Shown here piece after piece: positions 41,525 to 50,360 of a DNA stretch of 64,000 bases (position 1 is the first letter of the stretch; each line of letters starts with the position of its first letter). A program made the translations under genes and the position numbers. Location of the stretch: positions 124,001-188,000 of the forward strand of contig CANIBP010000002.1 of NCBI GenBank assembly GCA_947466075.1, written 5' to 3'. This DNA comes from Verrucomicrobiaceae bacterium. GTDB taxonomy: Bacteria; Verrucomicrobiota; Verrucomicrobiia; Verrucomicrobiales; Verrucomicrobiaceae. The notes below the pieces were generated by a model. It worked only from the letters and a program-made list of their open reading frames with translations, was not told where the DNA came from and searched no databases.

Positions 41525-43477
41525 TCAAACCACCTCTTCTTTTGCGCTGCCGCGTTTCAGCATCACTGCCAGCAAAGCAATATCCGCTGGGTTCACGCCT
41601 TGTGCTCGGGCAGCTTGGCCGAGGGTGGCGGGGCGGAGGGCGGTGAGGCGGTGTTTGGCCTCTGTTTTGAGGCCGGGAATGGCGTGGTAGTCGAAGTCGG
41701 CGGGGATGACTTTTTCCTCCATGCGGGAGGTTTTGGCGACAGTGTCTTCCTGGCGGGTGATGTATCCGGCGTATTTGACGTCGTTTTCGAGCAGAGACCA
41801 GACTTCGGACGTGAACTGGGATTGAATCTCAGCGGGCAGGGCAGCGGGGGTGTTTTCGGGCCGGCGCAGCCATTTTTCCAGGGTGATGCCGTCGAGGCGG
41901 GCTTCCTGAATGAGGAGGCGGGCGGCGGCGAGCTGGGCACTTTTTTCCTCGGTGTGCCGGATGCGGAAGGGGGAAGCGAGGCCGATGGCGGCAGCGAGGG
42001 GGGTGAGGCGGAGGTCGCAGTTGTCCTGGCGGAGGAGGAGGCGGTACTCGGCACGGGAGGTGAAGAGGCGGTAGGGCTCGGTGGTGCCTTTCGTGACTAG
42101 GTCGTCGATCATGACGGCGAGATAAGCCTGGCTGCGCTGGAGCAGGAAAGGGGGACGGCCTTGGGCCTTGAGGGCGGCATTGGCCCCGGCGATGAGGCCT
42201 TGGCCAGCGGCTTCTTCATAGCCGGAGGTGCCATTGATCTGCCCGGCGAAGTAGAGGCCGGAGACACGCTTGGTTTCCAGCGTGGGGTGAAGCTGGGTGG
42301 GCGGGCAGTAGTCGTACTCGACCGCGTAGCCGGGCCGGATGATCTCGGCGTTCTCCAGGCCTGGGATGGAGCGGATGAAGTCATACTGGACCTCGAAGGG
42401 CAGGGAGGTGGAGACGCCGTTGACATAGAATTCGCGGGTGTGGCGGCCCTCAGGCTCCAGGAAGATCTGGTGGCGCTCCTTTTCCGCAAAGCGCACCACC
42501 TTGTCCTCCACGGAAGGGCAGTAGCGCGGCCCGACGCCCTCGATCTTACCGGAATACATGGCCGACTTGTGGATATTGGCCCGGATGATGTCGTGGGTTT
42601 GGGGCGTCGTGTAGGTGATCCAGCAGGGAATTTGTTCCACGTGGAACGTTACAGGGGACCAAGAGTTGAGGGTGAACTGGTTCGGGCCGGTGGAGGGGAG
42701 GGGCGAAGAGGGGGAGAAGGGGAGACTTGGGGAAGGGGAGAGGCCTTCGGATTCGTCCTCGGGAAGCACTCCCGACAGGTAGCTGAAGCGCGGAGCCGGT
42801 TTGTCACCGGGTTGGATTTCACACTTTGAGAAGTCGATGCTGCGGCTATTCAAGCGGCAGGGGGTGCCAGTTTTGAAGCGCTGGACATCGAAGCCGAGGT
42901 GTCGAAGGCTGTCGGAGAGGGTGGAGACGCTATCGCCCATGCGACCACCAGCTTGGTTCTGCTGGCCCACATGGAGGAGTCCGCGCATGAAAGTGCCGGA
43001 GGAAATGACCGCCGCCTTGGCCCGATAGATCATGCCGAGGGAGGTGCGGATACCGGTGATGGCGTCGTTTTCGACAAGGATCTCAGCCGCGTTGCCTTGA
43101 TGGAGGTCGAGGTTCAGCTGATTTTCGATCAGCCACTTCATGCGGAACTGGTAGGCTTTCTTGTCGCACTGGGCGCGTGGGGCCTGAACGCTGGGGCCTT
43201 TGCGGGCATTCAAGAGGCGAAACTGGATGCCGGTGGCGTCGGTGTTCCGGCCCATGACACCGCCGAGGGCGTCGATCTCTCGCACGACATGCCCTTTCGC
43301 CAGACCACCGATGGCGGGGTTGCAGGACATCTGGGAAATGGTGTCCAGATTCTGGGTGAGGATGGCCGTGCGGCAGCCTAGACGAGCGGCGGCCATGGCG
43401 GCTTCAACACCGGCGTGACCGGCGCCACAAACAATGACATCGTAGTGGGTGGGGAAGGTGTAGAGCGACTCAGACAT
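41525..43477 (-). CDS. mnmG: tRNA uridine-5-carboxymethylaminomethyl modification protein MnmG
   Basis: MnmG (GidA), the FAD protein that with MnmE modifies wobble uridine 34 of some tRNAs. 650 residues from the ATG at 43477 ([20 protein letters not shown]). FAD motif [20 protein letters not shown], then [20 protein letters not shown], the [24 protein letters not shown] block and [14 protein letters not shown] are all present. C-terminal helices match. Odd point: about 40 extra residues ([20 protein letters not shown] and onward) interrupt the middle before [11 protein letters not shown]; this segment is encoded by a purine-rich low-complexity stretch and a parS-like palindrome. It is divergent from pdhA; gidA genes are commonly near oriC. 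Confidence 0.96.
   Translation of the reverse strand: MSESLYTFPTHYDVIVCGAGHAGVEAAMAAARLGCRTAILTQNLDTISQMSCNPAIGGLAKGHVVREIDALGGVMGRNTDATGIQFRLLNARKGPSVQAPRAQCDKKAYQFRMKWLIENQLNLDLHQGNAAEILVENDAITGIRTSLGMIYRAKAAVISSGTFMRGLLHVGQQNQAGGRMGDSVSTLSDSLRHLGFDVQRFKTGTPCRLNSRSIDFSKCEIQPGDKPAPRFSYLSGVLPEDESEGLSPSPSLPFSPSSPLPSTGPNQFTLNSWSPVTFHVEQIPCWITYTTPQTHDIIRANIHKSAMYSGKIEGVGPRYCPSVEDKVVRFAEKERHQIFLEPEGRHTREFYVNGVSTSLPFEVQYDFIRSIPGLENAEIIRPGYAVEYDYCPPTQLHPTLETKRVSGLYFAGQINGTSGYEEAAGQGLIAGANAALKAQGRPPFLLQRSQAYLAVMIDDLVTKGTTEPYRLFTSRAEYRLLLRQDNCDLRLTPLAAAIGLASPFRIRHTEEKSAQLAAARLLIQEARLDGITLEKWLRRPENTPAALPAEIQSQFTSEVWSLLENDVKYAGYITRQEDTVAKTSRMEEKVIPADFDYHAIPGLKTEAKHRLTALRPATLGQAARAQGVNPADIALLAVMLKRGSAKEEVV
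42633..42648 (+). other. parS-like centromere site 1 (inside mnmG)
   Basis: TGTTCCACGTGGAACG matches the bacterial ParB-binding consensus TGTTCCACGTGGAACA at 15 of 16 bases. It is inside the mnmG coding region and is translated on the minus strand as part of TFHVEQ, so it is both protein code and, probably, a ParB site. Confidence 0.75.
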
Positions 43478-43507
43478 GCGGGCGCGAGAATAGCATACGT
43501 CAATCAT

Positions 43508-43523
43508 TGTTCCATGTGGAACG
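43508..43523 (+). other. parS-like centromere site 2 (mnmG/pdhA intergenic)
   Basis: TGTTCCATGTGGAACG is close to the parS consensus (two mismatches, one in the centre). It lies 860-875 bases from site 1, just upstream of the mnmG start codon, in the divergent region before pdhA. Confidence 0.65.
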
Positions 43524-43603
43524 CGGATTGCTTCGTGGGATTGAACAATCCTTTGCGTCCTCGGGGACGTTGGCTAGATTGAATTTCCCCACACTGCCTG
43601 AAC

Positions 43604-44680
43604 ATGTCTAAAGCCAAAACTCCTGCTGCCGCTCACGCTGGCGACCCTATCAATCAGAAGCTCACCGCCGCCGACAAAGTGGGTCTTTACCGCCAGATGG
43701 TGCGTATCCGCCGCTTCGAGCAGGTTTCTCTCCAGCACTATCAAGCTGGGCGCATGGGTGGTTTCCTGCATCTTTATATCGGCCAAGAATCCGTCGCCGT
43801 CGGCACGGTTTCGGTGATGGGACCGAACGATCACGTGATCACCGCCTATCGCGATCACGCACACGCTTTGGCTGTGGGCATGGGCATGAACGAGTGTATG
43901 GCCGAGCTCTTCGGCAAAGCGACTGGCTGCTCACGTGGCAAGGGCGGCTCAATGCACTACTTCGCTCCGGACAAGAATTACTGGGGTGGTCACGGCATCG
44001 TCGCCGGTCAGACGCCACTGGGTCTGGGTCTCGCTTACGGTTTGAAATACCGTGGCCTCAAAGGTGCCGCACTTTGCTTTCTTGGTGACGGTGCGGTGAA
44101 TCAGGGGGCCTTCCATGAGTCGCTGAATCTTGCTGAGCTCTGGGATCTGCCGGTGATCTATGTGATCGAAAATAATGGTTACTCGATGGGCACCAGCCAG
44201 CAGCGCTCCTCGGCTTATGAGGGTTTCCTCGCCAAGCGTGCCGAAGGTTACGGCATGGCCTGGGAGCAGTTTAGTGGCGAAGATGTTTATGCTGTGCGTG
44301 CCGGGGTGAGCAAAGCCATTGAGCGCGCTCACAATGAATCGAAGCCGAGCATCCTCGAAATCGCCACCTACCGCTGGGAAGGCCATTCCGTAGCTGATGC
44401 GAATAAATTCAAATATCGCACCAAGGAGGAAGTCGAGAAGTTCCAAAACGAGCACGACCCCATCCAAGTGTGGAAGCGCAACCTTCTCAACGAAGGCGTC
44501 GCCACCGAAGAGGAGTTGAAGAAAATCGACAAAGAAGCCCAAAAGGAAGCGGAAGACTCGGCCGAATTCGCCAAGTCCAGCCCCTATCCCGAGCCGGAAA
44601 CGATCTTCGAAGACGTCTATTGGGAAGTGGACAACAAGACCGAAGCCGGTCAGACCGGTCGCCATTTCTTTAACGACTAA
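43604..44680 (+). CDS. pdhA: Pyruvate dehydrogenase E1 component subunit alpha
   Basis: The alpha subunit of the E1 component of a 2-oxoacid dehydrogenase, most like pyruvate dehydrogenase, which decarboxylates pyruvate with thiamine diphosphate. 358 residues. The ThDP motif GDGAVNQGAFHESLNLAELW is near residue 165 and ends VIENN; the family blocks CSRGKGGSMHYF, RDHAHALAVGMGM and ATYRWEGHSVADAN are present. The C-terminal tail is acidic. Unusual context: no E1-beta or E2 gene follows; a TPR-like gene converges on it. The beta and E2 genes must be elsewhere. Confidence 0.94.
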   Translation: MSKAKTPAAAHAGDPINQKLTAADKVGLYRQMVRIRRFEQVSLQHYQAGRMGGFLHLYIGQESVAVGTVSVMGPNDHVITAYRDHAHALAVGMGMNECMAELFGKATGCSRGKGGSMHYFAPDKNYWGGHGIVAGQTPLGLGLAYGLKYRGLKGAALCFLGDGAVNQGAFHESLNLAELWDLPVIYVIENNGYSMGTSQQRSSAYEGFLAKRAEGYGMAWEQFSGEDVYAVRAGVSKAIERAHNESKPSILEIATYRWEGHSVADANKFKYRTKEEVEKFQNEHDPIQVWKRNLLNEGVATEEELKKIDKEAQKEAEDSAEFAKSSPYPEPETIFEDVYWEVDNKTEAGQTGRHFFND

Positions 44681-44703
44681 GTTGAGCCGCAAAGCGGATC
44701 AAC
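44681..44703 (+). terminator. Possible hairpin terminator after pdhA
   Basis: GTTGAGCCGC (44681-44690) and GCGGATCAAC (44694-44703) pair with one mismatch around a 3-base loop, directly after the pdhA stop. There is no clear T run, so it may be a processing hairpin rather than an intrinsic terminator. Confidence 0.35.
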
Positions 44704-44732
44704 TCATTCACTGACAATCATTTAGGTGCAAT

Positions 44733-45305
44733 CTACTTGGTTGCCGCTGTGGAGGTGGGCGTATCTGCCTGAGCACTCAGAGTCACCGCATATTTGTCGT
44801 AGGTGGCTTTGGCCCCGACGAGTTGAGTCACGTAATTTAGCGCCTCAGTCAGCGGCACATTGGAGAGCGATAGGGTAAGTTTGCGCTGCCCCAACTCCTC
44901 GCCCTTCACGATCACATTCGGCATCACTTTGCCGCCGCTCGCGTTTTTCGACAATACGCGCAAACCTTCGAGTGCTTCCGTGAGCGTCACGTCCGCCATC
45001 TCCACCTTCGGCAGCATCACGGCAGAATACTGAGTTTTAAGTGTGTTGTCCGCCGGTTGATGATTCGCCCGAATGTAGGCCAGCATATTTGCCGTCTCCG
45101 CATGTTTCGGATTCGCCGCCGCTACGCGTGATAGCAGTTTGTAGGCGGCATCTAGGTCACCTCGGTAATAGGCCGCGCGACCTTGCTGAAACACGGCATG
45201 CAGATCTTCCGCCTTCACCACAAGGCCCGCTGCCGACATAAAAAAGGCAGTCGTCACAAGAACGACCGCCGTCGAAACCTTTGCCCCAATCAATGTTGTT
45301 TTCAT
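44733..45305 (-). CDS. Exported TPR/secretin-like domain protein
   Basis: A 190-residue exported protein (signal about residues 1-32, ending near VVKAED). A tetratricopeptide-like segment follows (HAVFQQGRAAYYRGDLDAAY, KLLSRVAAANPKHAETANML). The C-terminal 100 residues (MLPKVEMADVTLTEALEGLR, VLSKNASGG, LTLSLSNVPLTEALNYVTQL) look like the STN/secretin-N-type short domain. Such proteins take part in type II/IV or TonB-related outer membrane systems. A single copy without other secretion genes nearby makes the role unclear. Confidence 0.75.
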   Translation of the reverse strand: MKTTLIGAKVSTAVVLVTTAFFMSAAGLVVKAEDLHAVFQQGRAAYYRGDLDAAYKLLSRVAAANPKHAETANMLAYIRANHQPADNTLKTQYSAVMLPKVEMADVTLTEALEGLRVLSKNASGGKVMPNVIVKGEELGQRKLTLSLSNVPLTEALNYVTQLVGAKATYDKYAVTLSAQADTPTSTAATK

Positions 45306-45410
45306 AGGATGGTTGGATTTGCACTGATTTCATCAAATCGCGGGACACATGTCAAGATCACATGCGGCGCGAGACTTGATGGCATGCGCATCCTGTTCCA
45401 TCGGTGAATC

Positions 45411-46535
45411 ATGCCGCCGCCGAAAAAACCCACCGCCAGCCAGGTGAACGTGCTCATGGGCACGGACGAAGCGCGTGTGAAGGAAGCCGCTCTCATGCTC
45501 GTGCGCAGCCTGACACCGCCCGATGCCGGTGACTTCAGCAACGACATCATCGACGGCACCGCCGACAATTCCGAACACGCCGGCACGATCTGCTCCAATG
45601 TCTGTATGGCACTGCAAATGCTGCCCTTCTTCGGTGGCACGAAAGTCGTGTGGCTCAAGAACGCCAACTTCCTCGCCGATTCCGGCCCTGGTCGCGGGCA
45701 AGACGCCGTGAACGGCTTCGAGCGCATTCTCGATGTCGTTGAATCCGGTCTTGGCAGCGATGTGCGTTTCGTCATCAGCGCCACCGGCATCGACAAACGC
45801 CGCAGCGCCTACAAACGCATCTCGAAGATCGCCAACATGGAAATCTTCGACAAGCCCGACACGTCGAGAGCAGGTTGGGAAGGACCGGTGCTTGCCGTCG
45901 CTTCACGCAAAGCCAAAGAGCTCGGCATCACCTTTGAAAGCGGCGCTTTAGAACTCCTCGTCCAGATGGCAGGCGATGACACAAGGCAAATGGAGAACGA
46001 ACTCGAAAAGATCGACCTCTATCTCGGCGAACGCCGCCGCGCTGGACTCAAGACGGTGCAAAACATGGTCTCCATGAGTCGCGCCGGTGTGCTGTGGGAT
46101 CTGGGCAACGCCATTGGCAAACGTGATCTGCCGCGTGCGCTCGAACTGCTCGGCACGCTCATGTATCAGGGACAGAACGCCATCGGCCTGTTGCTCGCGG
46201 CCATCGTACCGCGCGTGCGCAGCCTCTTGCTCATCAAAGACCTCGGCTCACGCTACAAGCTCAACAAGTTCAACTACGCCGGCTTCTGCACCTCACTCGA
46301 AGCCCTGCCATCGACCGCCACATCACATCTGCCGCGCAAGAAAGACGGCACCGGCTTCAATGCCTACCCGATGTTTCTCGCCATCCCTGAAACGGGCAAC
46401 TTTTCGCTCGAAGAACTGCACACCGCGTTCAAAGCCTGCCTCACCGCCAATACAAAACTCGTCACCTCATCGCTTGATCCCAAGCTCGTGCTCGAACGTC
46501 TGCTTGTCGGTATGCTTGCCAAGCAATCCCGCTGA
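45411..46535 (+). CDS. holA: DNA polymerase III delta subunit (HolA-like)
   Basis: A 374-residue delta-subunit homologue, part of the clamp loader that opens the sliding clamp. Visible features: VNVLMGTDEARVKEAALMLV (the N-terminal AAA+-like start), LQMLPFFGGTKVVWLKNANF (the LPFFGxxRxVxxK equivalent), and the C-terminal domain ELLVQMAGDDTRQMENELEK, LYLGERRRAGL and LELLGTLMYQGQNAIGLLLA. The acid loop DxFR is not clear, as in most divergent HolA proteins. It has a divergent TPR gene on the left and a small gene 25 bases downstream. Confidence 0.86.
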   Translation: MPPPKKPTASQVNVLMGTDEARVKEAALMLVRSLTPPDAGDFSNDIIDGTADNSEHAGTICSNVCMALQMLPFFGGTKVVWLKNANFLADSGPGRGQDAVNGFERILDVVESGLGSDVRFVISATGIDKRRSAYKRISKIANMEIFDKPDTSRAGWEGPVLAVASRKAKELGITFESGALELLVQMAGDDTRQMENELEKIDLYLGERRRAGLKTVQNMVSMSRAGVLWDLGNAIGKRDLPRALELLGTLMYQGQNAIGLLLAAIVPRVRSLLLIKDLGSRYKLNKFNYAGFCTSLEALPSTATSHLPRKKDGTGFNAYPMFLAIPETGNFSLEELHTAFKACLTANTKLVTSSLDPKLVLERLLVGMLAKQSR

Positions 46536-46560
46536 TTGAGCCATTCAGAATTACTCGTTT

Positions 46561-46743
46561 ATGATCAATCGAAAAGCCGCCGCAGTATCCATGGAATCTG
46601 AGCTCTTTGAAAAAGCCAAAGAACGATCTCAGAATCTTGGTTTCCCCACATTCTCCAGTTATGTGGTGCAACTCATACGCGCCGATCTCATGAAGCGTGG
46701 AGAACTCCAAATTCGCGAAAACACTCAGCCTAAGTCCGATTAA
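46561..46743 (+). CDS. Small hypothetical protein (ribbon-helix-helix-like)
   Basis: A 60-residue basic protein. SMESELFEKAKERSQNLGFP followed by TFSSYVVQLIRADL resembles the short strand-helix-helix of ribbon-helix-helix DNA-binding proteins such as CopG. It starts 25 bases after holA. Family assignment is tentative, and no toxin partner is seen; the next gene is a membrane transporter. Confidence 0.55.
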   Translation: MINRKAAAVSMESELFEKAKERSQNLGFPTFSSYVVQLIRADLMKRGELQIRENTQPKSD

Positions 46744-46768
46744 AGTCTCTCTTAGTCTGCATTTAATC

Positions 46769-47140
46769 ATGTCCACTTCCACCATTCTCACCTGCCTCGC
46801 CATCGGCGTTGTGAGTGGTGTCGTCGCTGCGCTCTGTGGTGTCGGTGGTGGTGTGGTGATGGTTCCAGCGTTTGTGTTCTTCCTCAAAGTGGAACAGAAG
46901 ATCGCCGTCGCGACTTCACTCGCCATCATCATCCCCACGGCATTGATGGCGACGACACAGAACGCACGTTCCGGCTTCGTCGATTGGAAAGTGGCAGGCG
47001 TCACCGCGATCTCAGCGTCCATCTTTGCTTACTTTGGCGCTGGCTGGCTCAAATCGATGAGCAACGAAACGCTCTCACGCATCTTCGGCATCATCCTCAT
47101 CGTCTTTGGCGTTCGCATGCTGCTGCAAGGCAAAGCTTGA
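46769..47140 (+). CDS. TauE/SafE-family transporter, half-length
   Basis: A 123-residue membrane protein with four transmembrane helices. It has one repeat of the TauE/SafE family: GVVSGVVAALCGVGGGVVMV, FFLKVEQKIAVATSLAIIIP, and a C-terminal FGIILIVFGVRMLLQG. Full members (about 250 residues) have two such repeats, so this is a half-size form that could work as a dimer. The ATG at 46769 was chosen; the frame is open to 46697. Anion substrate unknown. Confidence 0.84.
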   Translation: MSTSTILTCLAIGVVSGVVAALCGVGGGVVMVPAFVFFLKVEQKIAVATSLAIIIPTALMATTQNARSGFVDWKVAGVTAISASIFAYFGAGWLKSMSNETLSRIFGIILIVFGVRMLLQGKA

Positions 47141-47143
47141 GTC

Positions 47144-47692
47144 TCACCAGACCAAGACGTCGAGCAAAAACACCGCGACCATTCCCAGCGCGACGATCAA
47201 GCGCAGCACCAAGCCAACGCCCGTGCCCAGGAGTGAACCCCAGGCCGACATCGCTGCGGGATGCAGTCGTTTCTTCGCAAAGGCGAGTTCAAAGCCAACA
47301 CCACCGATCAATGGACCGAGGATCAAACCAACCGGCGCAAAGAACATGCCCACGATTCCACCGATAAACACACCCGCGATGCCCCAGCGACTCGCACCAA
47401 ACCATCGCGCCCCCATGGCACCACTCGCGAAATCAACCACGTAAGACAGCACGACTCCAAGGGTTAGCAGAGCAAACCCCCACATGCTCATACCTGCCTC
47501 CGGTAGTAGCACCGTGTGAATGATGCCTGCGGCAAAGATGAGGAGCGGCCCCGGCAAAAAGGGCACCGCCGAACCAATGATGCCGACGATCAACAGACAA
47601 ATCGTCAACGACCACACGCCGAGCGTGTCCCACGGCATCGAGGTAAAGAAATGCGCCGTCGCATTCCATACGCTGGTGAACCACTCACTCAT
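47144..47692 (-). CDS. DUF456 family membrane protein
   Basis: A 182-residue membrane protein with about five helices, of the DUF456 type: LLIVGIIGSAVPFLPGPLLI is the family block (xVGxxGxxxPxxPG), repeated later in FIGGIVGMFFAPVGLILGPL. Role unknown. Its start overlaps the stop of the nitroreductase gene by 8 bases, so the two are coupled. Confidence 0.88.
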   Translation of the reverse strand: MSEWFTSVWNATAHFFTSMPWDTLGVWSLTICLLIVGIIGSAVPFLPGPLLIFAAGIIHTVLLPEAGMSMWGFALLTLGVVLSYVVDFASGAMGARWFGASRWGIAGVFIGGIVGMFFAPVGLILGPLIGGVGFELAFAKKRLHPAAMSAWGSLLGTGVGLVLRLIVALGMVAVFLLDVLVW

Positions 47693-48287
47693 CGCACCAC
47701 CTTGTTTTGGATTCGACCGGCTGCCGCACGCTTTGCGGCCATTTCAATCCTGCACGCGGCCAGCCGAGGTATATCAAGCCCACGCAGCGATCTTCCGTAC
47801 CAATCTGCAGCCACTCGGCAAACGACTTGGTTCCCAGCAGCGGCGGTGTTGACCAGTAGCAGCCCAAACCGGCCGCCGTAGCTGAAAGCTGAAGATTTTG
47901 CAACGCACAGGCCACCGCTTCGATCTCTTCGACCTCGGGAATCTTCACGCCGCCACGCCGTTCCATCACACACGCGATCAACACCGGCGCGAGCAGCGGA
48001 TTTTCACCCATCTTCTTCATCTTGTCCTCGCGGAACTCATTCGCTGGCGTCGTCTCGCGATAAATCCGCTGCATCGCTTCCGCCAATCGCGCACGACCTG
48101 CACCTTGATGCACCACAAACTTCCACGGCTCCGTCAGTCCATGCGTCGGTGCCCACGTCGCATCTTCGAGCACCTGCGTCAGCAACGCACGCTCCACCAT
48201 TCGCGACGAATCCATATCCACCGGCTTGATGGAACGGCGATGACGAATGAGCGCGCTGAGTTGCGAATGGGTGGCGATGTCAGTCAT
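47685..48287 (-). CDS. Nitroreductase family protein
   Basis: A 200-residue FMN enzyme of the nitroreductase family, which reduces nitro groups, quinones or other acceptors with NAD(P)H. The FMN-binding start RHRRSIKPVD is near residue 18, and APTHGLTEPWKFVVHQG and LQLSATAAGLGCYWSTPPLL are the usual middle and C-terminal blocks. It precedes the DUF456 gene and overlaps it slightly, and follows the GntP gene by 13 bases. The physiological substrate is unknown. Start 48287 rather than 48293 is preferred. Confidence 0.9.
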   Translation of the reverse strand: MTDIATHSQLSALIRHRRSIKPVDMDSSRMVERALLTQVLEDATWAPTHGLTEPWKFVVHQGAGRARLAEAMQRIYRETTPANEFREDKMKKMGENPLLAPVLIACVMERRGGVKIPEVEEIEAVACALQNLQLSATAAGLGCYWSTPPLLGTKSFAEWLQIGTEDRCVGLIYLGWPRAGLKWPQSVRQPVESKTRWCDE

Positions 48288-48300
48288 GAACACGCGACCC

Positions 48301-49794
48301 TTACACCATCGGCAGCAGTTTGCTCAAGGTCAGTGTCACCAGCAGTCCGATAATGGAATCCGCCGTGAGCTGCAGCGTCCAAGTGCGCAGCGTTTCCTTT
48401 TCGGTCATGCCACTGAGACGATTCACCACCCAGAAACCGCTGTCGTTCATCCAAGAGCAAAACATCGCACCGAAGCCGATGGCGGTGAAGAGATACACCG
48501 GATGACAGCCGAGCTGGCCGCCGACAAGCATCGGGGCCATGATCGAGGAAGTCGTCAGCATCGCCACCGTTGCCGATCCTTGGGCCACACGCACCACGGC
48601 CGCCACGATCCAGCCCAGCAGCACAAGATTGAGGCTGTAACCCTGCGCCAGCACCTTCACCGCATCACCCACACCCGCGCTGCGCAGTGCTAAACCGAAT
48701 GCACCGCCGGCGCTCGTGATGAGAATGATCATCCCCGCCGTTTCCAGCGGTGGCCCGACGAGTTCTTCCACTTTCTTCAAACCAAAGCCTCGTTGCTTCG
48801 CCAGCACCCACAGTGAAATCGCCGCACCGATCAGCAGCGCGATGTTCTTGTGCCCGATGAAGTCCACCCACGCCCGCACGGCGGTGAAACTCTTGTCACC
48901 GCCAAAGGCATTCACCATCGCCACACCCCAGCCTGCGCCAGTCGCCGCACCTTTGTGCGCCAGTTCAAACACAGTCGTCAAACTGATCAGCAGAATCGGC
49001 AGAATCACCGGCGTCATACTCCAGAAGAACGACGGCAGCTCGCTCTCCGGCTTCGCGCTCACGCCTTTCAAATCATCCAGCGAAACACCACCCGTGGCAC
49101 GCAGCGGCACTTCGGTACGTTTGTTGAGCCACTTGCTGACCATGAAACCAAACGTGCAAGTGATCGCGCCGATGACCAGGCCACCAATGATCGACTCGCC
49201 CACATTGAGATGCAGATCATCCACTACCGCCACCGGCCCCGGATGCGGCACCGTCATCGAGTGCGTCACGGTGCCACCACAGCACACCGCGAGAATATAA
49301 AGCGTGTAGTCCTTCCCCGTGCGCATGCGCAGCGCCATCGCCAGCGGGGCCATCAGCATGAACATCGTGTCAAAGAAAATTGGCGCACTCAGGATGAAGG
49401 TGCTCCACAGCAGCGCCCAGCCCGCCCGTTTCTCGCCAAAGAAAGCCAGGAAGCGACGCACCACCTTGTCAGCACCGCCGCTTTCCATCAGACACATGCC
49501 AATGATCGCCGCCAGTGCGATCGAGATCGCAATGTCACGCGCCGTGTCGCCCAAGCCTTTGGAAACCATTTCCACCACGCCGACCATCGAGGACATCGCC
49601 TTCACCTTGCCGTCTTTCTGCACGATGTCCCAAGAGTCCTTATTCGTCAGCAATCCTGCGAGCATCGCGGCTAGGATCAGCGCCACAAACGCATGCATGC
49701 GCAGCACACTGATGCCGATGATGATGAACGCCACGCTGATGGCGAGAACGACGAAGGGCCAGTAGCTGGCCGAGGTTGCGGCAAGGATAAACAT
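48301..49794 (-). CDS. GntP-family gluconate/H+ symporter
   Basis: A 497-residue transporter of the GntP family (gluconate, fructuronate and related acids with H+). Multiple transmembrane helices, with family blocks THSMTVPHPGPVAVVDDLHL (substrate side), VAQGSATVAMLTTSSIMAP and CSWMNDSGFWVVNRLSGMTE near the C-terminus. The Ser/Thr-rich pore motif and the NDSGFW motif are diagnostic. Start 49794 (MFILAATS) chosen; the frame is open to 49830. It could feed sugar acids into the sugar-oxidation genes of this window, but this is inference. Confidence 0.93.
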   Translation of the reverse strand: MFILAATSASYWPFVVLAISVAFIIIGISVLRMHAFVALILAAMLAGLLTNKDSWDIVQKDGKVKAMSSMVGVVEMVSKGLGDTARDIAISIALAAIIGMCLMESGGADKVVRRFLAFFGEKRAGWALLWSTFILSAPIFFDTMFMLMAPLAMALRMRTGKDYTLYILAVCCGGTVTHSMTVPHPGPVAVVDDLHLNVGESIIGGLVIGAITCTFGFMVSKWLNKRTEVPLRATGGVSLDDLKGVSAKPESELPSFFWSMTPVILPILLISLTTVFELAHKGAATGAGWGVAMVNAFGGDKSFTAVRAWVDFIGHKNIALLIGAAISLWVLAKQRGFGLKKVEELVGPPLETAGMIILITSAGGAFGLALRSAGVGDAVKVLAQGYSLNLVLLGWIVAAVVRVAQGSATVAMLTTSSIMAPMLVGGQLGCHPVYLFTAIGFGAMFCSWMNDSGFWVVNRLSGMTEKETLRTWTLQLTADSIIGLLVTLTLSKLLPMV

Positions 49795-49854
49795 GGCCGC
49801 GATGCTGGCGGGCGGCGGCAAGCACGTCAAGACATTCGGCAGGTCAGCCTAAAT

Positions 49855-50064
49855 CTAGTCCGATGGCCGCTCACCATACTTGCGCCGTGGTTTCCACAGA
49901 CCATTGGCCGCTATGCCTGCCACTGTGACTACCAGCATGATCACCATCATCAGGACCTCCGTGTTCCAGATGCCATGGATCGGTTTCACCAAATCGGTGA
50001 AAAATTTTATCGTGGCGGAGAAGAAATCTAGCACTGCGGAGATCATGCTGATGAGCGTTTCCAT
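49855..50064 (-). CDS. Small hypothetical membrane protein
   Basis: A 69-residue protein with one transmembrane helix in the C-terminal half (TEVLMMVIMLVVTVAGIAAN) and a basic tail (KPRRKYGERPSD). It lies 60 bases upstream of the GntP gene on the same strand. It is small and could be spurious. Confidence 0.5.
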   Translation of the reverse strand: METLISMISAVLDFFSATIKFFTDLVKPIHGIWNTEVLMMVIMLVVTVAGIAANGLWKPRRKYGERPSD

Positions 50065-50234
50065 GGCATACGTTTGCCTTAAAGCAGCCCTTGTCTCAAA
50101 GCCTTCACAGTCACAATTCGCTCACTGACTTTTCGGTAACATTGCTTTTAGACCTCCGGTGCCGCCCACCCCCCCCGAATTTTCGCTGGCGCAAGCCCCG
50201 TGACCGGCTACTATCCGCGACTCTCGATTGAGAT

Positions 50235-50310
50235 GGTGGCCGTAGTTCAACGGTAGAGCCCCAGATTGTGATTCTGGTTGTTGCGGGTTCGAATCCCGTC
50301 GGTCACCCCA
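50235..50310 (+). tRNA. tRNA-His (GTG anticodon)
   Basis: A complete cloverleaf. The acceptor strand GTGGCCG (50236-50242) pairs with CGGTCAC (50300-50306), with the His-specific extra G at 50235 facing the C at 50307. The anticodon stem is CCAGA/TCTGG around loop TTGTGAT, giving anticodon GTG at 50268-50270. The T arm has GGTTCGAATCC. CCA is encoded at 50308-50310. The rnc gene follows in the same direction. Confidence 0.95.
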
Positions 50311-50360
50311 CTTTTTTCACTGGAGCACCGGTGTTCCAGCGGCTTCAATCGCCGCCACGC

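Noticed and set aside
50268..50360. Longer rnc reading frame starting inside the tRNA-His gene
   Set aside because: The frame start lies in the tRNA; homologous RNase III proteins begin at MEDSLE-like residues.
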